Source of the DNA: Streptomyces sp. GESEQ-4
Lineage (GTDB): Bacteria; Actinomycetota; Actinomycetes; Streptomycetales; Streptomycetaceae
Assembly (NCBI RefSeq): GCF_017948455.1
Contig: NZ_JAFFSU010000010.1
Location: forward strand, 1 to 64,000
Direction: 5' to 3'
Length of the DNA: 64,000 nucleotides
The first letter of the stretch is position 1. Every line of letters starts with the position of its first letter. The position numbers and the translations under genes were made by a program. Below are positions 1 to 8,026 of this stretch, piece by piece. Under the pieces are notes generated by a model. That model was not told the DNA's origin, searched no databases, and saw only the letters and a list, made by a program, of their open reading frames with translations.

Positions 1-135
1 GCGCGGGGGGGGGGGGGGGGGGGGCGGCGGGGGGGGGGGGGGGGTGGGGGGGGGCGGGGGGCGGGGGCGGGGCGGGGGCGGGGGGGGGGGCGGGGGGGGG
101 GCTGGGGGGGGGGGGGGGGGGGGGGGGGGGGCGGG
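1..135. other. Low-complexity poly-G stretch at the window edge
   Basis: This stretch is nearly pure G with scattered C and one or two T, and no normal Streptomyces codon structure. It sits exactly at the window edge, at the 3' end of the N-monooxygenase gene. That position and composition fit a contig-end artefact, such as no-signal base calls or collapse in a GC homopolymer, better than real sequence. The C-terminus of the adjacent gene cannot be read from it. No other feature is visible. Confidence 0.7.
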
Positions 136-1514
136 GGGGCGGATGGGATGTGGGGTTGGGGTTCGAGGCCGAAGGTGGTGAAGGCGGTGCGGCGAGGGAG
201 GGGGTAGGTGTCCTTGCCGGTGAGGGAATTGAGGATGGTGGCGCTGCGCCAGGCGGCGAGGCCGAGGTCGGGGGTGCCTACGCCGTGGGTGTGGTGTTCG
301 GCGTTCTGGATGTAGACGTGGCAGCCGGAGGCGGTGACGGCGGGGTCGAGGACGAGGCGGGAGTGTTCGTCGATGCGGGGGCGTTCGCGGCTGTCGCGGT
401 GCAGGTAGGGGTCGAGGCCGGCGAGGAGGCGGTCGAGGGGGCGTTCGCGGTAGCCGGTGGCGAGGACGACGGCGTCGGTGGTGAGGCGGGAGCGGGTGTT
501 CTGCTGGGTGTGTTCGAGGTGGAGTTCGACTTTGGTGGTGGCGACGCGTCCTGCGGTGCGGACGCGGACGCCGGGGGTGAGGACGGCGTCGGGCCAGCCG
601 CCGTGCAGGGTGCGGCGGTAGAGCTCGTCGTGGATGGCGGCGATGGTGTCGGTGTCGATGCCTTTGTGGAGCTGCCATTGGGAGCTGACGAGGCGGTCGC
701 GGACGGGTTCGGCGAGGGCGTGGAAGTAGCGGGTGTAGTCGGGGGTGAAGTGTTCGAGGCCGAGTTTGGAGTACTCCATGGGGGCGAAGGCTTCGGTGCG
801 GCCGAGCCAGTGGAGTTGTTCGCGGCCGGCGGGGCGGTGGCGGAGCAGGTCGAGGAAGATTTCGGCGCCGGACTGTCCTGAGCCGATGACGGTGACGTGT
901 TCGGCGGCGAGCAGGGTGTCGCGATGGTCGGTGTAGTCGGCGGCGTGGATGACGGGGACGGCGGGTGCGTCGACGAGGGGTTTGAGTGGTTCGGGGATGT
1001 GGGGTTCGGTGCCGATGCCGAGGACGATGTTGCGTGTGTAGGTGCGGCCGAGGGCGTCGGCTTCGCCGTCGGCGTCGAGTTTGGTGAAGTCGACTTCGAA
1101 GACGTCGCGTTCGGGGTTGAAGCGGACGGCGTCGACTTGGTGGCCGAAGTGGAGTGCGGGGAGGTTGTCGGCGACCCAGCGGCAGTAGGCGTCGTATTCG
1201 GCGCGCTGGATGTGGAAGCGCTCGGCGAAGTAGAAGGGGAAGAGCCGGTCGCGGGCCTTGAGGTAGTTGAGGAAGGTCCAGGGGCTGGCGGGGTCGGCGA
1301 GGGTCACCAGGTCGGCGAGGAAGGGGACTTGGATGGTGGCGCCGTCGATGAGCAGGCCGGGGTGCCAGGCGAAGGTGGGGCGTTGGTCGTAGAAGACGGT
1401 GTCGAGTTCGGCGCGGGGGTGGGCGAGGGCGGCGAGGGAGAGGTTGAAGGGGCCGATGCCGATGCCGACGAGGTCGCGGGTGGTGTCGGGCTCGTGGCGT
1501 GGGGGGTTGGTCAT
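1..1514 (-). CDS. Lysine/ornithine N6-monooxygenase (siderophore biosynthesis, DesB-like), 3' end unreliable
   Basis: Flavin- and NADPH-dependent N-hydroxylase of the SidA/IucD/DesB family, which makes the hydroxylamine group of hydroxamate siderophores from a diamine or basic amino acid. The reading from ATG 1514 shows an FAD-binding GIGIGPFNLSLAAL near the N-terminus, a substrate segment with WHPGLLIDGATIQVPFLADL, an NADPH-binding GSGQSGAEIF, and a late ATGYRERP, in the order usual for the family. Real protein-like sequence ends around FTTFGLEPQPH near position 150, about 455 residues in, a little longer than most relatives. Beyond that the frame has no stop and reads as poly-proline through the poly-G edge, so the C-terminus is undetermined. 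The start overlaps the stop of the upstream decarboxylase as ATGA, so the two are translationally coupled. Acyltransferase and NIS-synthetase partners, if present, lie outside the window. Confidence 0.85.
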   Translation of the reverse strand, partial: MTNPPRHEPDTTRDLVGIGIGPFNLSLAALAHPRAELDTVFYDQRPTFAWHPGLLIDGATIQVPFLADLVTLADPASPWTFLNYLKARDRLFPFYFAERFHIQRAEYDAYCRWVADNLPALHFGHQVDAVRFNPERDVFEVDFTKLDADGEADALGRTYTRNIVLGIGTEPHIPEPLKPLVDAPAVPVIHAADYTDHRDTLLAAEHVTVIGSGQSGAEIFLDLLRHRPAGREQLHWLGRTEAFAPMEYSKLGLEHFTPDYTRYFHALAEPVRDRLVSSQWQLHKGIDTDTIAAIHDELYRRTLHGGWPDAVLTPGVRVRTAGRVATTKVELHLEHTQQNTRSRLTTDAVVLATGYRERPLDRLLAGLDPYLHRDSRERPRIDEHSRLVLDPAVTASGCHVYIQNAEHHTHGVGTPDLGLAAWRSATILNSLTGKDTYPLPRRTAFTTFGLEPQPHIPSAPPPPPPPPPPPQPPPRPPPRPRPAPAPRPPPPPPPPRRPPPPPPR

Positions 1515-3085
1515 CGGGGGGTGGTTCCTTCCACGAGTTTCAGGAGCCCGGCGAGGTCGCTTGGCCGGGTGGCGGGGTTGAGGAGCGTTGCTTTGAGCCA
1601 CAGTCGGCCGTCGAGGCGTGCTCGGCCGAGGACGGCCAGGCCGTCGGTGAGGAGTTGTCGGCGTACGGCGGCGACGGCGTCGTCGGTGGCTGTGGTGGGC
1701 CGGAACAGGACGGTGCTGAGGGTGGGTGTGTCGTAGAGCTCGTAGCCGGGGTGTTCCTGGACGAGTGCGGCGAATTCGCGGGCGCGGTCGCAGATGTGGT
1801 CGATGAGTGTGCCGAGTCCGGTGCGGCCGAGGGTTTTGAGGGTGACGGCGATTTTGAGGGCGTCGGGGCGGCGGGTGGTGCGCAGGGAGCGGCCGAGCAG
1901 GTCGGGGAGGCCGGCTTCGGTGTCGTCGTCGGCGTTGAGGTAGTCGGCGTGGTGGTGCAGGGCTGCGAGGTCGCGGGTGTCCTTGACGGCGAGGACTCCG
2001 GCGGGGACCGGTTGCCAGCCGAGTTTGTGCAGGTCGAGGGTGACGGTGTCGGCGGCTGCCAGTCCGGTGAGTTTGGCGCGGTGGCGGTGGCTGAACAGGA
2101 GGGGGCCGCCGTAGGCCGCGTCGATGTGGAGTCGTGCGCCGTGGGTTCGGCAGAGTGCGGCGATGTCCGGGAGGGGGTCGATGAGTCCGGCATCGGTGGT
2201 GCCCGCGGTGGCTGCTACGACGATCGGGGCGGGGAGTGCGGTGAGGGCTTGGTCGAGGGCGGCGGGGTCGAGGGTGCCGGCGGGGGCGGGTACGACGACG
2301 GGGTCGGGCAGGCCGAGCAGCCAGGCGGCGCGGGGCAGCGTGTGGTGGGCGTTGGCGCCGACGACCAGCCGCACGCTCGGGCCGTGTGCTTCGCGGGCGA
2401 GGAGGAGGGCGAGTTGGTTGGATTCGGTGCCGCCGGTGGTGATGAGGGCGTCGGGGTGGTGCTGTGCGGTGTGGGCTGCGGGCCGGTGGGGGCCGTTCGC
2501 GCAGTTCCTCGCGTCCGGGTAGACCTCGTTGGCGAGTGCTCGTGTCACCAGTTCCTCCAGCTCCGACGCGGCCGGTGCCTGGTCCCACGAGTCCATCGAC
2601 GGATTGAGGGCGGACACGGCGAGGTCGGCGGCGGTGGCGACGGCGAGGGGTGGGCAGTGGAGGTGGGCGGCGCACAGGGGGTGCGCGGGGTCGGCGGCTC
2701 CTTCGGCGACGGCTTGCACGAGAACGCGCAGGGCGTCCGGGTCGCCCTCGTCGGGCAGTACGTCGCCCACCGCGTCCCGCACGCGCGCGGCGACCGCGTC
2801 CGGGCCTCCCGCGGGCAGCGGGCCGCTTCGGGCCCGCTCGCCGGCGTGGAGCGCGTCGAGGACGGTGTCGAGCAGTGGCCGCAGGGCGTGGGGGCCCTCG
2901 GGTCCTGAGGCGAGGCGGGTCCGAGGAAGTGGGAGTGCGTTCCCGCGTCGTTCGGTGCGTGCTCTCGGCGTGCCGGGCGAAGGCTCTACTTGGGCCTTTG
3001 GCTGGTGCGGCGAGAGTGCGTGCCGGGCGGCGTGGGGGCGTGCTGGCACTTCCTCGGGGTCGCCTTGGGGCAGCAGCGTGCTCAT
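1511..3085 (-). CDS. PLP-dependent group II decarboxylase, divergent DesA/diaminobutyrate-decarboxylase type
   Basis: Predicted amino-acid decarboxylase (524 aa) that would supply a diamine such as cadaverine to the N-monooxygenase it overlaps. The fold-type I PLP motifs are present: ITTGGTESNQLALLLAR (cofactor phosphate), H247 in ANAHHT (ring stacking), D322 in HIDAAYGG (pyridine nitrogen) and K354 in LDLHKLGW (Schiff base). The first ~60 residues are Pro/Arg-rich and unlike a folded domain. Start 3085 is chosen because GGAGGA lies 5-10 bases upstream. The sequence departs clearly from the canonical Streptomyces lysine decarboxylase DesA, so substrate is uncertain (lysine, ornithine or diaminobutyrate). 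Residues about 191-204 derive from a degenerate dispersed repeat inserted in frame. I saw no DmdR1-type iron box in the 150 bases separating it from the aminopeptidase gene upstream. Confidence 0.8.
   Translation of the reverse strand: MSTLLPQGDPEEVPARPHAARHALSPHQPKAQVEPSPGTPRARTERRGNALPLPRTRLASGPEGPHALRPLLDTVLDALHAGERARSGPLPAGGPDAVAARVRDAVGDVLPDEGDPDALRVLVQAVAEGAADPAHPLCAAHLHCPPLAVATAADLAVSALNPSMDSWDQAPAASELEELVTRALANEVYPDARNCANGPHRPAAHTAQHHPDALITTGGTESNQLALLLAREAHGPSVRLVVGANAHHTLPRAAWLLGLPDPVVVPAPAGTLDPAALDQALTALPAPIVVAATAGTTDAGLIDPLPDIAALCRTHGARLHIDAAYGGPLLFSHRHRAKLTGLAAADTVTLDLHKLGWQPVPAGVLAVKDTRDLAALHHHADYLNADDDTEAGLPDLLGRSLRTTRRPDALKIAVTLKTLGRTGLGTLIDHICDRAREFAALVQEHPGYELYDTPTLSTVLFRPTTATDDAVAAVRRQLLTDGLAVLGRARLDGRLWLKATLLNPATRPSDLAGLLKLVEGTTPR
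2475..2515 (-). repeat. Degenerate copy of the dispersed intergenic repeat inside the decarboxylase gene
   Basis: On the minus strand this reads GAGGAACTGCGCGAACGGCC followed by a CCGGCCCGCAG tail. That matches the order of the core GGGGAACTGCGCGACCAGCC and the CCGCAG tail of the intergenic copies at 6871, 16012 and 45150. It lacks the hairpin arm. It is in frame and encodes DARNCANGPHRPAA (residues 191-204), between the helix ending LANEVYP and the PLP-phosphate motif. Confidence 0.6.
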
Positions 3086-3235
3086 GGGTGTCCTCCGGGC
3101 GCCGGGCAGAGGGGGTTCCAGCTTGTACGCGGTTGCGTGGTGGCGCCCGAAAAGCCCAACGATCGGAACCCGTATGGGGGTACTTCCGTGCGGGGAAAAC
3201 GTGTTGGGTGTGTCGGAGTTGCGAGGTGCGGGTTC

Positions 3236-5761
3236 CTATGCCTCCCGGACCCGCAAGGCCCGTGCCAGGTCGTCGAGCTGGTCGACCAGTTTGCGGCGCA
3301 GGGCGGGGATGGGGTCGCCGTCGCGCAGGCAGGTCTCGCCCAGACGCAGGGTGTCGGCGTCGACGGCGTGGACGGGGAAGGCCCAGCGGCCGGCGGCTTC
3401 GGCGATGGCGGGACCGCGGCGGGCGGCCACGGCGACGGCGTCCGCGTAGTAGCGCGGCACGTACTCCCGTACGAGGTCGGCCTGTTCGGGCTGCCAGAAG
3501 CCCCGGGCGGTTGCTGTGAAGAGGTAGTTGGAGAGGTCGTCGGTGGCGAACATCGCCTCCCAGGCCGTGCGCTTGGCGTCCGGGTCGGGCAGGGCGGCCC
3601 GGCAGCGGGCGGCGCCTTCCTGGCCGGTGGCGCTGGGGTCGCGGTCCAGTTCGGCGGCGATGGCCGATTCGTCGGTGGCGCCGAGGACGGCGAGGCGGGC
3701 CAGGACGCGCCAGCGCAGCTCGGGGTCGAGTTCGGGGCCGCCGGGCACGGTGCCGTCGGCGAGCCAGGCGGCGATGGTGTCGGGCTGGGCGGCGACGTCG
3801 ATGAAGTGGCGTACGGCGATCAGGCGCAGGCCGGGGTGGTCGCCGTCCTCGGTGCGGCGCATCAGGTCGCGGCAGAGGTCGGAGAGGGTGGTCAGCGCGG
3901 CGGGCCGCTGCTCGGGGGTGAGGTAGCGGTCGGCGATCTGGCCGGCGGCGAAGGCGAGGACGCCCTGGACGATGGCGAGGTCGGTTTCGTGCGGGAGGTG
4001 GGCGCGGGCCGCTTCGAGGTAGGCGGTGGCGGGCTTCGCGGGTTCGGCGGTCTTCCCCGGGTGGGCGCTGACGCCGTCGCGTACGGCGTCCCTGAGGGCG
4101 TTCCAGACGACGGCTCGGGTGAGGGGGTCGGGCAGGCCGGACAGGCCGGCGTGCACGGCCTGGAAGGAGTCGGTGTCGAAGCGGACCTTGGCGTAGCTGA
4201 GGTCGCCGTCGTTGAGCAGGAGCAGTGCGGGGCGTTTGCCGATGGGCCGGGTGTCGGTCTGCGGGATGTCGAGGTCGAGGCGTTCGCGCAGGGTGAGGCG
4301 GCCTTCGTCGGTGAGGTCGAGGTCGTAGAGGCCGACGGCGATGTGGTGGGGGCGGCTGCCGGCGTGGTCGACGGTGAGGGTGCAGGTGCCGTCGTCGCCG
4401 GGGGTGATGTGGGGGGTGAGGGTGTCGACGCCGGTGGTGCGCAGCCAGGTGTCGGCCCAGGCGTGGACGTCGCGGTCGGTGGTGGCGGCGAGGGAGTCGA
4501 TGAAGTCGGCGAGTGCGGCGTTGGCGAACTTGTGGCGGGCGAAGTGGGTGTTGATGCCGGCGAGGAAGTCCTTCTCGCCGAGCCAGGCGACGAGTTGGCG
4601 TAGTGCGGAGGCGCCCTTGGCGTAGGAGATGCCGTCGAAGTTGAGGAGGGCGGAGGCGGTGTCGTCGACGGCTTCGGGGGCGACGGGGTGGGTGGAGGGG
4701 CGCTGGTCGGCGTCGTAGCCCCAGGCCTTGCGGTTGACGCCGAACTCGACCCAGGTGTCCGTGAATCGGGTTGCTTCGATGAGGGTCTGGTAGCCCATGT
4801 ACTCGGCGAAGGACTCGTTGAGCCAGATGTCGTCCCACCAGCGGAGGGTGACGAGGTCGCCGAACCACATGTGGGCCATCTCGTGGGCGATGACCATGGC
4901 GCGGGTCTGCCGCTCGGTGTCGGTGACGGCGGAGCGGTAGACGAACTCGTCGCGGAAGGTGACCAGTCCGGGGTTCTCCATGGCGCCGGCGTTGAACTCG
5001 GGGACGAATGCCTGGTCGTAGGAGTCGAAGGGGTAGGGCTCTTCGAACTTCTCGTGGTAGCGGTCGTAGCACGCGCGCGTGATCTCGAGGAGTTCCTCGG
5101 CGTCGGTGTCGAGGTGGGGGGCGAGGGAGCGGCGGCAGTGCAGGCCGAAGGGCAGGCCGCGGTGTTCGGTGCGCACGGAGTGCCAGGGGCCGGCGGCGAC
5201 GGCGACGAGGTAGGTGGAGATCAGCGGGGTGGGGGCCGCCTTCCACAGGCCGTCGCCCTGGTGCTCGGTGATGCCGTTGGCGAGGACGGTCCAGCCTTCG
5301 GGGGCCTTGATCGACAGGTCGAAGACGGCCTTGAGGTCGGGCTGGTCGAAGGCGGCGAAGACGCGCTGGACGTCGTCCATGAACAGCTGGGTGTAGACGT
5401 AGGTCTCGCCGTCGGTGGGGTCGGTGAAGCGGTGCATGCCCTCGCCGGTGCGGGAGTAGCGCATGCCGGCGTCGATGTGCAGTACGTGCTCGCCCGGGGT
5501 GAGGTCCTTGAGGGGCAGCCGGTTCTCGTCCAGGGTGTCCAGGTCGAGGTGGCGTCCGTCCAGGCGGGCATTGCGCAGCTCAGCGGGCTTGAGCTCGACG
5601 AAGGTGTCCGAGGCCTCGAGATCGCTCCGTACCGTGAAGTGGATGACGGTGACGGAGTCGAAGAGCTCCTCGCCTCGCGTCAGATCGAGTTCGATCTGGT
5701 AGCGGTGGACGTCGAGAAGCCGGGCACGGGTCTGCGCTTCGTCGCGCGTGAGTACGGACAT
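3236..5761 (-). CDS. pepN: Aminopeptidase N (M1 family zinc metallopeptidase)
   Basis: Cytosolic zinc aminopeptidase that removes N-terminal residues from peptides. With start 5761 it is 841 aa, normal for actinobacterial PepN. It has the N-terminal beta domain, the exopeptidase signature GAMEN (259-263), the zinc site HEMAH (293-297) with the third ligand Glu316 in NESFAE, and a C-terminal ERAP1-like helical domain. In-frame ATGs also exist at 5770 and 5791. The 5770 ATG has the better-placed AGGCAG, so the protein may carry three extra residues; MSVLTRDEAQ at 5761 matches the usual N-terminus of the family. Streptomycetes commonly carry two PepN paralogues. The sequence departs from the other paralogue as I remember it, so which role this copy fills is open. 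The siderophore-type pair lies 150 bases downstream on the same strand. Confidence 0.93.
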   Translation of the reverse strand: MSVLTRDEAQTRARLLDVHRYQIELDLTRGEELFDSVTVIHFTVRSDLEASDTFVELKPAELRNARLDGRHLDLDTLDENRLPLKDLTPGEHVLHIDAGMRYSRTGEGMHRFTDPTDGETYVYTQLFMDDVQRVFAAFDQPDLKAVFDLSIKAPEGWTVLANGITEHQGDGLWKAAPTPLISTYLVAVAAGPWHSVRTEHRGLPFGLHCRRSLAPHLDTDAEELLEITRACYDRYHEKFEEPYPFDSYDQAFVPEFNAGAMENPGLVTFRDEFVYRSAVTDTERQTRAMVIAHEMAHMWFGDLVTLRWWDDIWLNESFAEYMGYQTLIEATRFTDTWVEFGVNRKAWGYDADQRPSTHPVAPEAVDDTASALLNFDGISYAKGASALRQLVAWLGEKDFLAGINTHFARHKFANAALADFIDSLAATTDRDVHAWADTWLRTTGVDTLTPHITPGDDGTCTLTVDHAGSRPHHIAVGLYDLDLTDEGRLTLRERLDLDIPQTDTRPIGKRPALLLLNDGDLSYAKVRFDTDSFQAVHAGLSGLPDPLTRAVVWNALRDAVRDGVSAHPGKTAEPAKPATAYLEAARAHLPHETDLAIVQGVLAFAAGQIADRYLTPEQRPAALTTLSDLCRDLMRRTEDGDHPGLRLIAVRHFIDVAAQPDTIAAWLADGTVPGGPELDPELRWRVLARLAVLGATDESAIAAELDRDPSATGQEGAARCRAALPDPDAKRTAWEAMFATDDLSNYLFTATARGFWQPEQADLVREYVPRYYADAVAVAARRGPAIAEAAGRWAFPVHAVDADTLRLGETCLRDGDPIPALRRKLVDQLDDLARALRVREA

Positions 5762-5818
5762 GCAGGCCATGCTGCCTGATGCCACTGACAACAGACAGGC
5801 TCGGATCGGTAACGCGGC

Positions 5819-6352
5819 CTATGTCCGGTCCTGTTCGAGTTTTCCGGTTTGGGTGCCTGGGGGCCGCTGGTTCGGTACGTGGGCGTCGGGGTGGGGCAGT
5901 GCGGGCCGCGGGGGGTGGTCCTGGACGAGGGCGCGCAGTGCGCGGACCTCGCGTTCGAGGGCGAGGTGGCGCTGGTGGGCGTCGTACAGGTAGCGGACCT
6001 TGGTGCGCAGGGCCCAGGGGTCGATGGGTTTCATGACGAGGTCGGCGACGCCGAGTCCGAAGGCGGTGGAGGTCAGTTCGTGGTCGGCGTCGAAGCCGGT
6101 GAGCAGGATGACGGGGATGTGCTGGGTCTGTTCCACGCGCCGCATGTAGCGGACCACGTCGAGGCCGCTGACGCCGGGCATGCGCACATCGAGCAGGAGG
6201 AGGCCGACCCGGCCGCGGAGCACCTGCTTGAGTGCCTCGTCGCCGCTGGTGGCGCGGGCCAGCAGATAGCCCAGCGGCGCCAGGGCGCTCTCCAGTGCGT
6301 AGAGCGTGTCCTTGTGATCGTCGACGATGAGGATCTTGGATTCCGACGGCAT
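5819..6352 (-). CDS. Stand-alone response regulator (REC domain, no DNA-binding domain)
   Basis: 177 aa. Residues 6-120 form a CheY-like receiver: acidic pair D11/D12, phospho-acceptor D55 in LLLLDVRMPG, T85 in VILLTG and K108 in VMKPID. After the receiver comes a short helix with heptad-like Leu/Val spacing (HLALEREVRALRALV), probably a dimerising coiled coil, and a Pro-rich tail, so no output domain is visible. Start 6352 has GGAGGG ten bases upstream; longer in-frame starts give unlikely N-termini. No histidine kinase is adjacent, so the partner is unknown. It lies between the chorismate mutase gene and pepN, all on the minus strand. Confidence 0.88.
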   Translation of the reverse strand: MPSESKILIVDDHKDTLYALESALAPLGYLLARATSGDEALKQVLRGRVGLLLLDVRMPGVSGLDVVRYMRRVEQTQHIPVILLTGFDADHELTSTAFGLGVADLVMKPIDPWALRTKVRYLYDAHQRHLALEREVRALRALVQDHPPRPALPHPDAHVPNQRPPGTQTGKLEQDRT

Positions 6353-6491
6353 GGCCCGGCGTCCCTCCCGCGTGGACAACCAGCTTATGTCCGGGCGCTG
6401 ACGGGGCGTGCTCGTCAGCTGACAAGGAGTGCACAGCGCAGCATGCCGCGCGCGGGCGCGCATGTCACGCCCCGGGGAGCGAAGGGCGAGG

Positions 6492-6842
6492 TCAATCGGC
6501 CGCCGGCGTAGAGCCGTTCACCGTGTCCTCGGCGATGATCTCGTGGTGTCTGATCACTTCGCCGATGATGAAATTGAGGAACTTCTCAGCAAAGGCGGGG
6601 TCCAGCTTGGCGCTCTCGGCGAGCGCGCGCAGCCGGGCGATCTGCCGGGCCTCGCGGGCGGGATCGGCGGGCGGCAGCTGGTGGGCGGCTTTGAGGTGGC
6701 CGACCTGCTGGGTGCATTTGAAGCGTTCGGCGAGCATGTGGACGACGGCCGCGTCGATGTTGTCGATGCTGTCGCGCAGCCGGGCGAGTTCCTCGCGGAC
6801 GGCGGGGTCGACGTCACCGGTCGAGGTGTTGCTGGTGGTCAT
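6492..6842 (-). CDS. Chorismate mutase (AroQ class)
   Basis: Converts chorismate to prephenate, the branch point to phenylalanine and tyrosine. The 116-aa protein is a single AroQ all-helical domain, beginning with a helix of the form LRDSIDNIDAAVVHMLAERF, then KCTQQVGHLKA, with a C-terminal helix FLNFIIGEVIRHHEII, as in monofunctional cytoplasmic enzymes. The start MTTSNTST at 6842 fits family length; an upstream extension to 6938 would translate the dispersed repeat and is rejected. It competes for chorismate with the trpE product encoded 40 kb away in this window. Confidence 0.88.
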   Translation of the reverse strand: MTTSNTSTGDVDPAVREELARLRDSIDNIDAAVVHMLAERFKCTQQVGHLKAAHQLPPADPAREARQIARLRALAESAKLDPAFAEKFLNFIIGEVIRHHEIIAEDTVNGSTPAAD

Positions 6843-6870
6843 GGGCGAAACCCTACGGGGCACCCGGGCC

Positions 6871-6926
6871 GCGGCCCGAAGGGGCGCGGGGAACTGCGCG
6901 ACCAGCCACGACGGCGCCGCAGACGA
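6871..6926 (+). repeat. Dispersed intergenic repeat, copy 1
   Basis: Carries the core GGGGAACTGCGCGACCAGCC and a CCGCAGAC tail. It is preceded by GGCCGCGGCC and GAAGGGGCGC, so the hairpin arm differs from other copies. It lies between the end of the AraC-type gene and the start of the chorismate mutase gene. Confidence 0.85.
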
Positions 6927-6960
6927 AAGACGGCCCAACTGCGTGCTTCCAGCGGAGCGC

Positions 6961-7845
6961 TCAGCGCGGGCGTTCGATGACGGGTGGGTCGTCGGGGTCG
7001 GGGATGCGGTCGCTCCAGCCGCCGGGGACGGTGCGGCCCTCCTGGGCGCGGAAGCGGATGGGGGCCATGCCGACGCGGCGGGTGAACAGGCGGGAGAAGT
7101 AGGCGGGGTCGTCGTAGCCGACGCGGCGGGCGACGGCGGCGACGGGCAGTTCGGTGGCGGCGAGGAGTTCCTTGGCGCGGCCCAGGCGGATGCCGAGCAG
7201 GTAGTCCTTGGGGCTGCAGCCGGCCACGCGGCGGACGGCGGTGCGCAGTTCGGCGGTGGTCATGCCGTGCCGGGCGGCGTGATCGGCGACCGACATCGGC
7301 TGACAGGCGTCGCGGGCGAGCGCCTTGAGGACCTGGTTTCCGGCGGGGGTCAGGTCGGCGCGGGCGCGGCGCAGGGCGACGAGGAGTTCGTGGACGGCGG
7401 CGCCGGTCTCCACTTCCAGGAGCGGGTTGTCGCGGCGGGCGGCGCGCACGATGCGGGCGATGACGGCGCGCGGTCCGGTGGCGTCCGCGAGGGGCACCAC
7501 GGGGCGGCCGGGTTCGATGTAGCCGAGTTCGGTGTAGGTGGCGGTGGCGGGCCCGGCGAAGCCGACGAAGCCCTCGTCCCATCCGGTGTCGGGGTCGGGC
7601 CCGTAGTGGTGCGGGACGCCGGGTGTGAGCCACAGCAGGGCGGGCGCGGTGACGGTGGTACGGCGGCCGTCGGGTGCGGCGTACCAGCCGCCGCCGGTGC
7701 TGATCACGACGGCGACGTGGCTGTCGAGGGTGCGCGGTCCGACGGTGGGCAGGGCGCCGTACTGGAGGCCGACGCCGAGGCAGACCAGGCCGAGCCGGTG
7801 GTGGGCAGGGCCGGGCGTGAAGAACCGCATCCAGGTGTGGTACAT
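6961..7845 (-). CDS. AraC-family transcriptional regulator
   Basis: 294 aa with start 7845. The N-terminal half resembles an AraC cupin sensor domain (LDSHVAVVISTGGGWYAA, then WLTPGVPHHYGPD). The C-terminal ~100 residues contain two helix-turn-helix motifs, one around MSVADHAARHGMTTAELRT and one in the typical AVARRVGYDDPAYFSRLF. Start MYHTWMRFF is preferred because GGAG lies 10-13 bases upstream. Earlier in-frame ATGs (7992, 8052) would translate a 15-bp tandem repeat into an Asp-Leu-Asp-His peptide. It is divergent from the GH35 beta-galactosidase gene, so it probably controls that gene in response to a sugar; this is inference from position. Confidence 0.85.
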   Translation of the reverse strand: MYHTWMRFFTPGPAHHRLGLVCLGVGLQYGALPTVGPRTLDSHVAVVISTGGGWYAAPDGRRTTVTAPALLWLTPGVPHHYGPDPDTGWDEGFVGFAGPATATYTELGYIEPGRPVVPLADATGPRAVIARIVRAARRDNPLLEVETGAAVHELLVALRRARADLTPAGNQVLKALARDACQPMSVADHAARHGMTTAELRTAVRRVAGCSPKDYLLGIRLGRAKELLAATELPVAAVARRVGYDDPAYFSRLFTRRVGMAPIRFRAQEGRTVPGGWSDRIPDPDDPPVIERPR

Positions 7846-7866
7846 CCGCGGCCGACTCCGCTCCGT

Positions 7867-7971
7867 GTCGTGTACGTCCAGGTCGTGTGCGTCCAAGTCG
7901 TGTACGTCCAAGTCGTGTGCGTCCAGGTCATTTGTGTCCCGGTCGCTTACGTCCCGGTCGTTTCCGTCCAA
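7867..7971. repeat. 15-bp tandem repeat, seven units, in the AraC/beta-galactosidase promoter region
   Basis: Seven consecutive 15-bp units. Units 1-4 alternate GTCGTGTACGTCCAG and GTCGTGTGCGTCCAA with one or two differences, and units 5-7 (from 7927) are more degenerate. It lies between the divergent starts at 7845 and 8027, closer to the AraC-type gene. Helically it repeats every ~1.4 turns, so it is not an obvious array on one DNA face. It could be a multi-site operator or a slippage-prone spacer. Confidence 0.85.
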
Positions 7972-8026
7972 CCAGCGCCGATCTTTGTCCATGGACGTGA
8001 TCGCCGCCAGGGGTGAGGGTGACGGC

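Noticed and set aside
3086..3235. DmdR1 iron box upstream of the decarboxylase
   Set aside because: No TTAGGTTAGGCTAACCTAA-like sequence is visible; iron control cannot be claimed.
3236..5779. Long plus-strand open frames opposite pepN
   Set aside because: Same GC-bias shadow; the minus strand carries intact M1 peptidase motifs.
6843..6938. Longer N-terminus for chorismate mutase
   Set aside because: It would be a translation of the dispersed repeat and exceeds family length.
7867..7971. CRISPR-like array
   Set aside because: Units are contiguous 15-mers without spacers and no cas genes are present.
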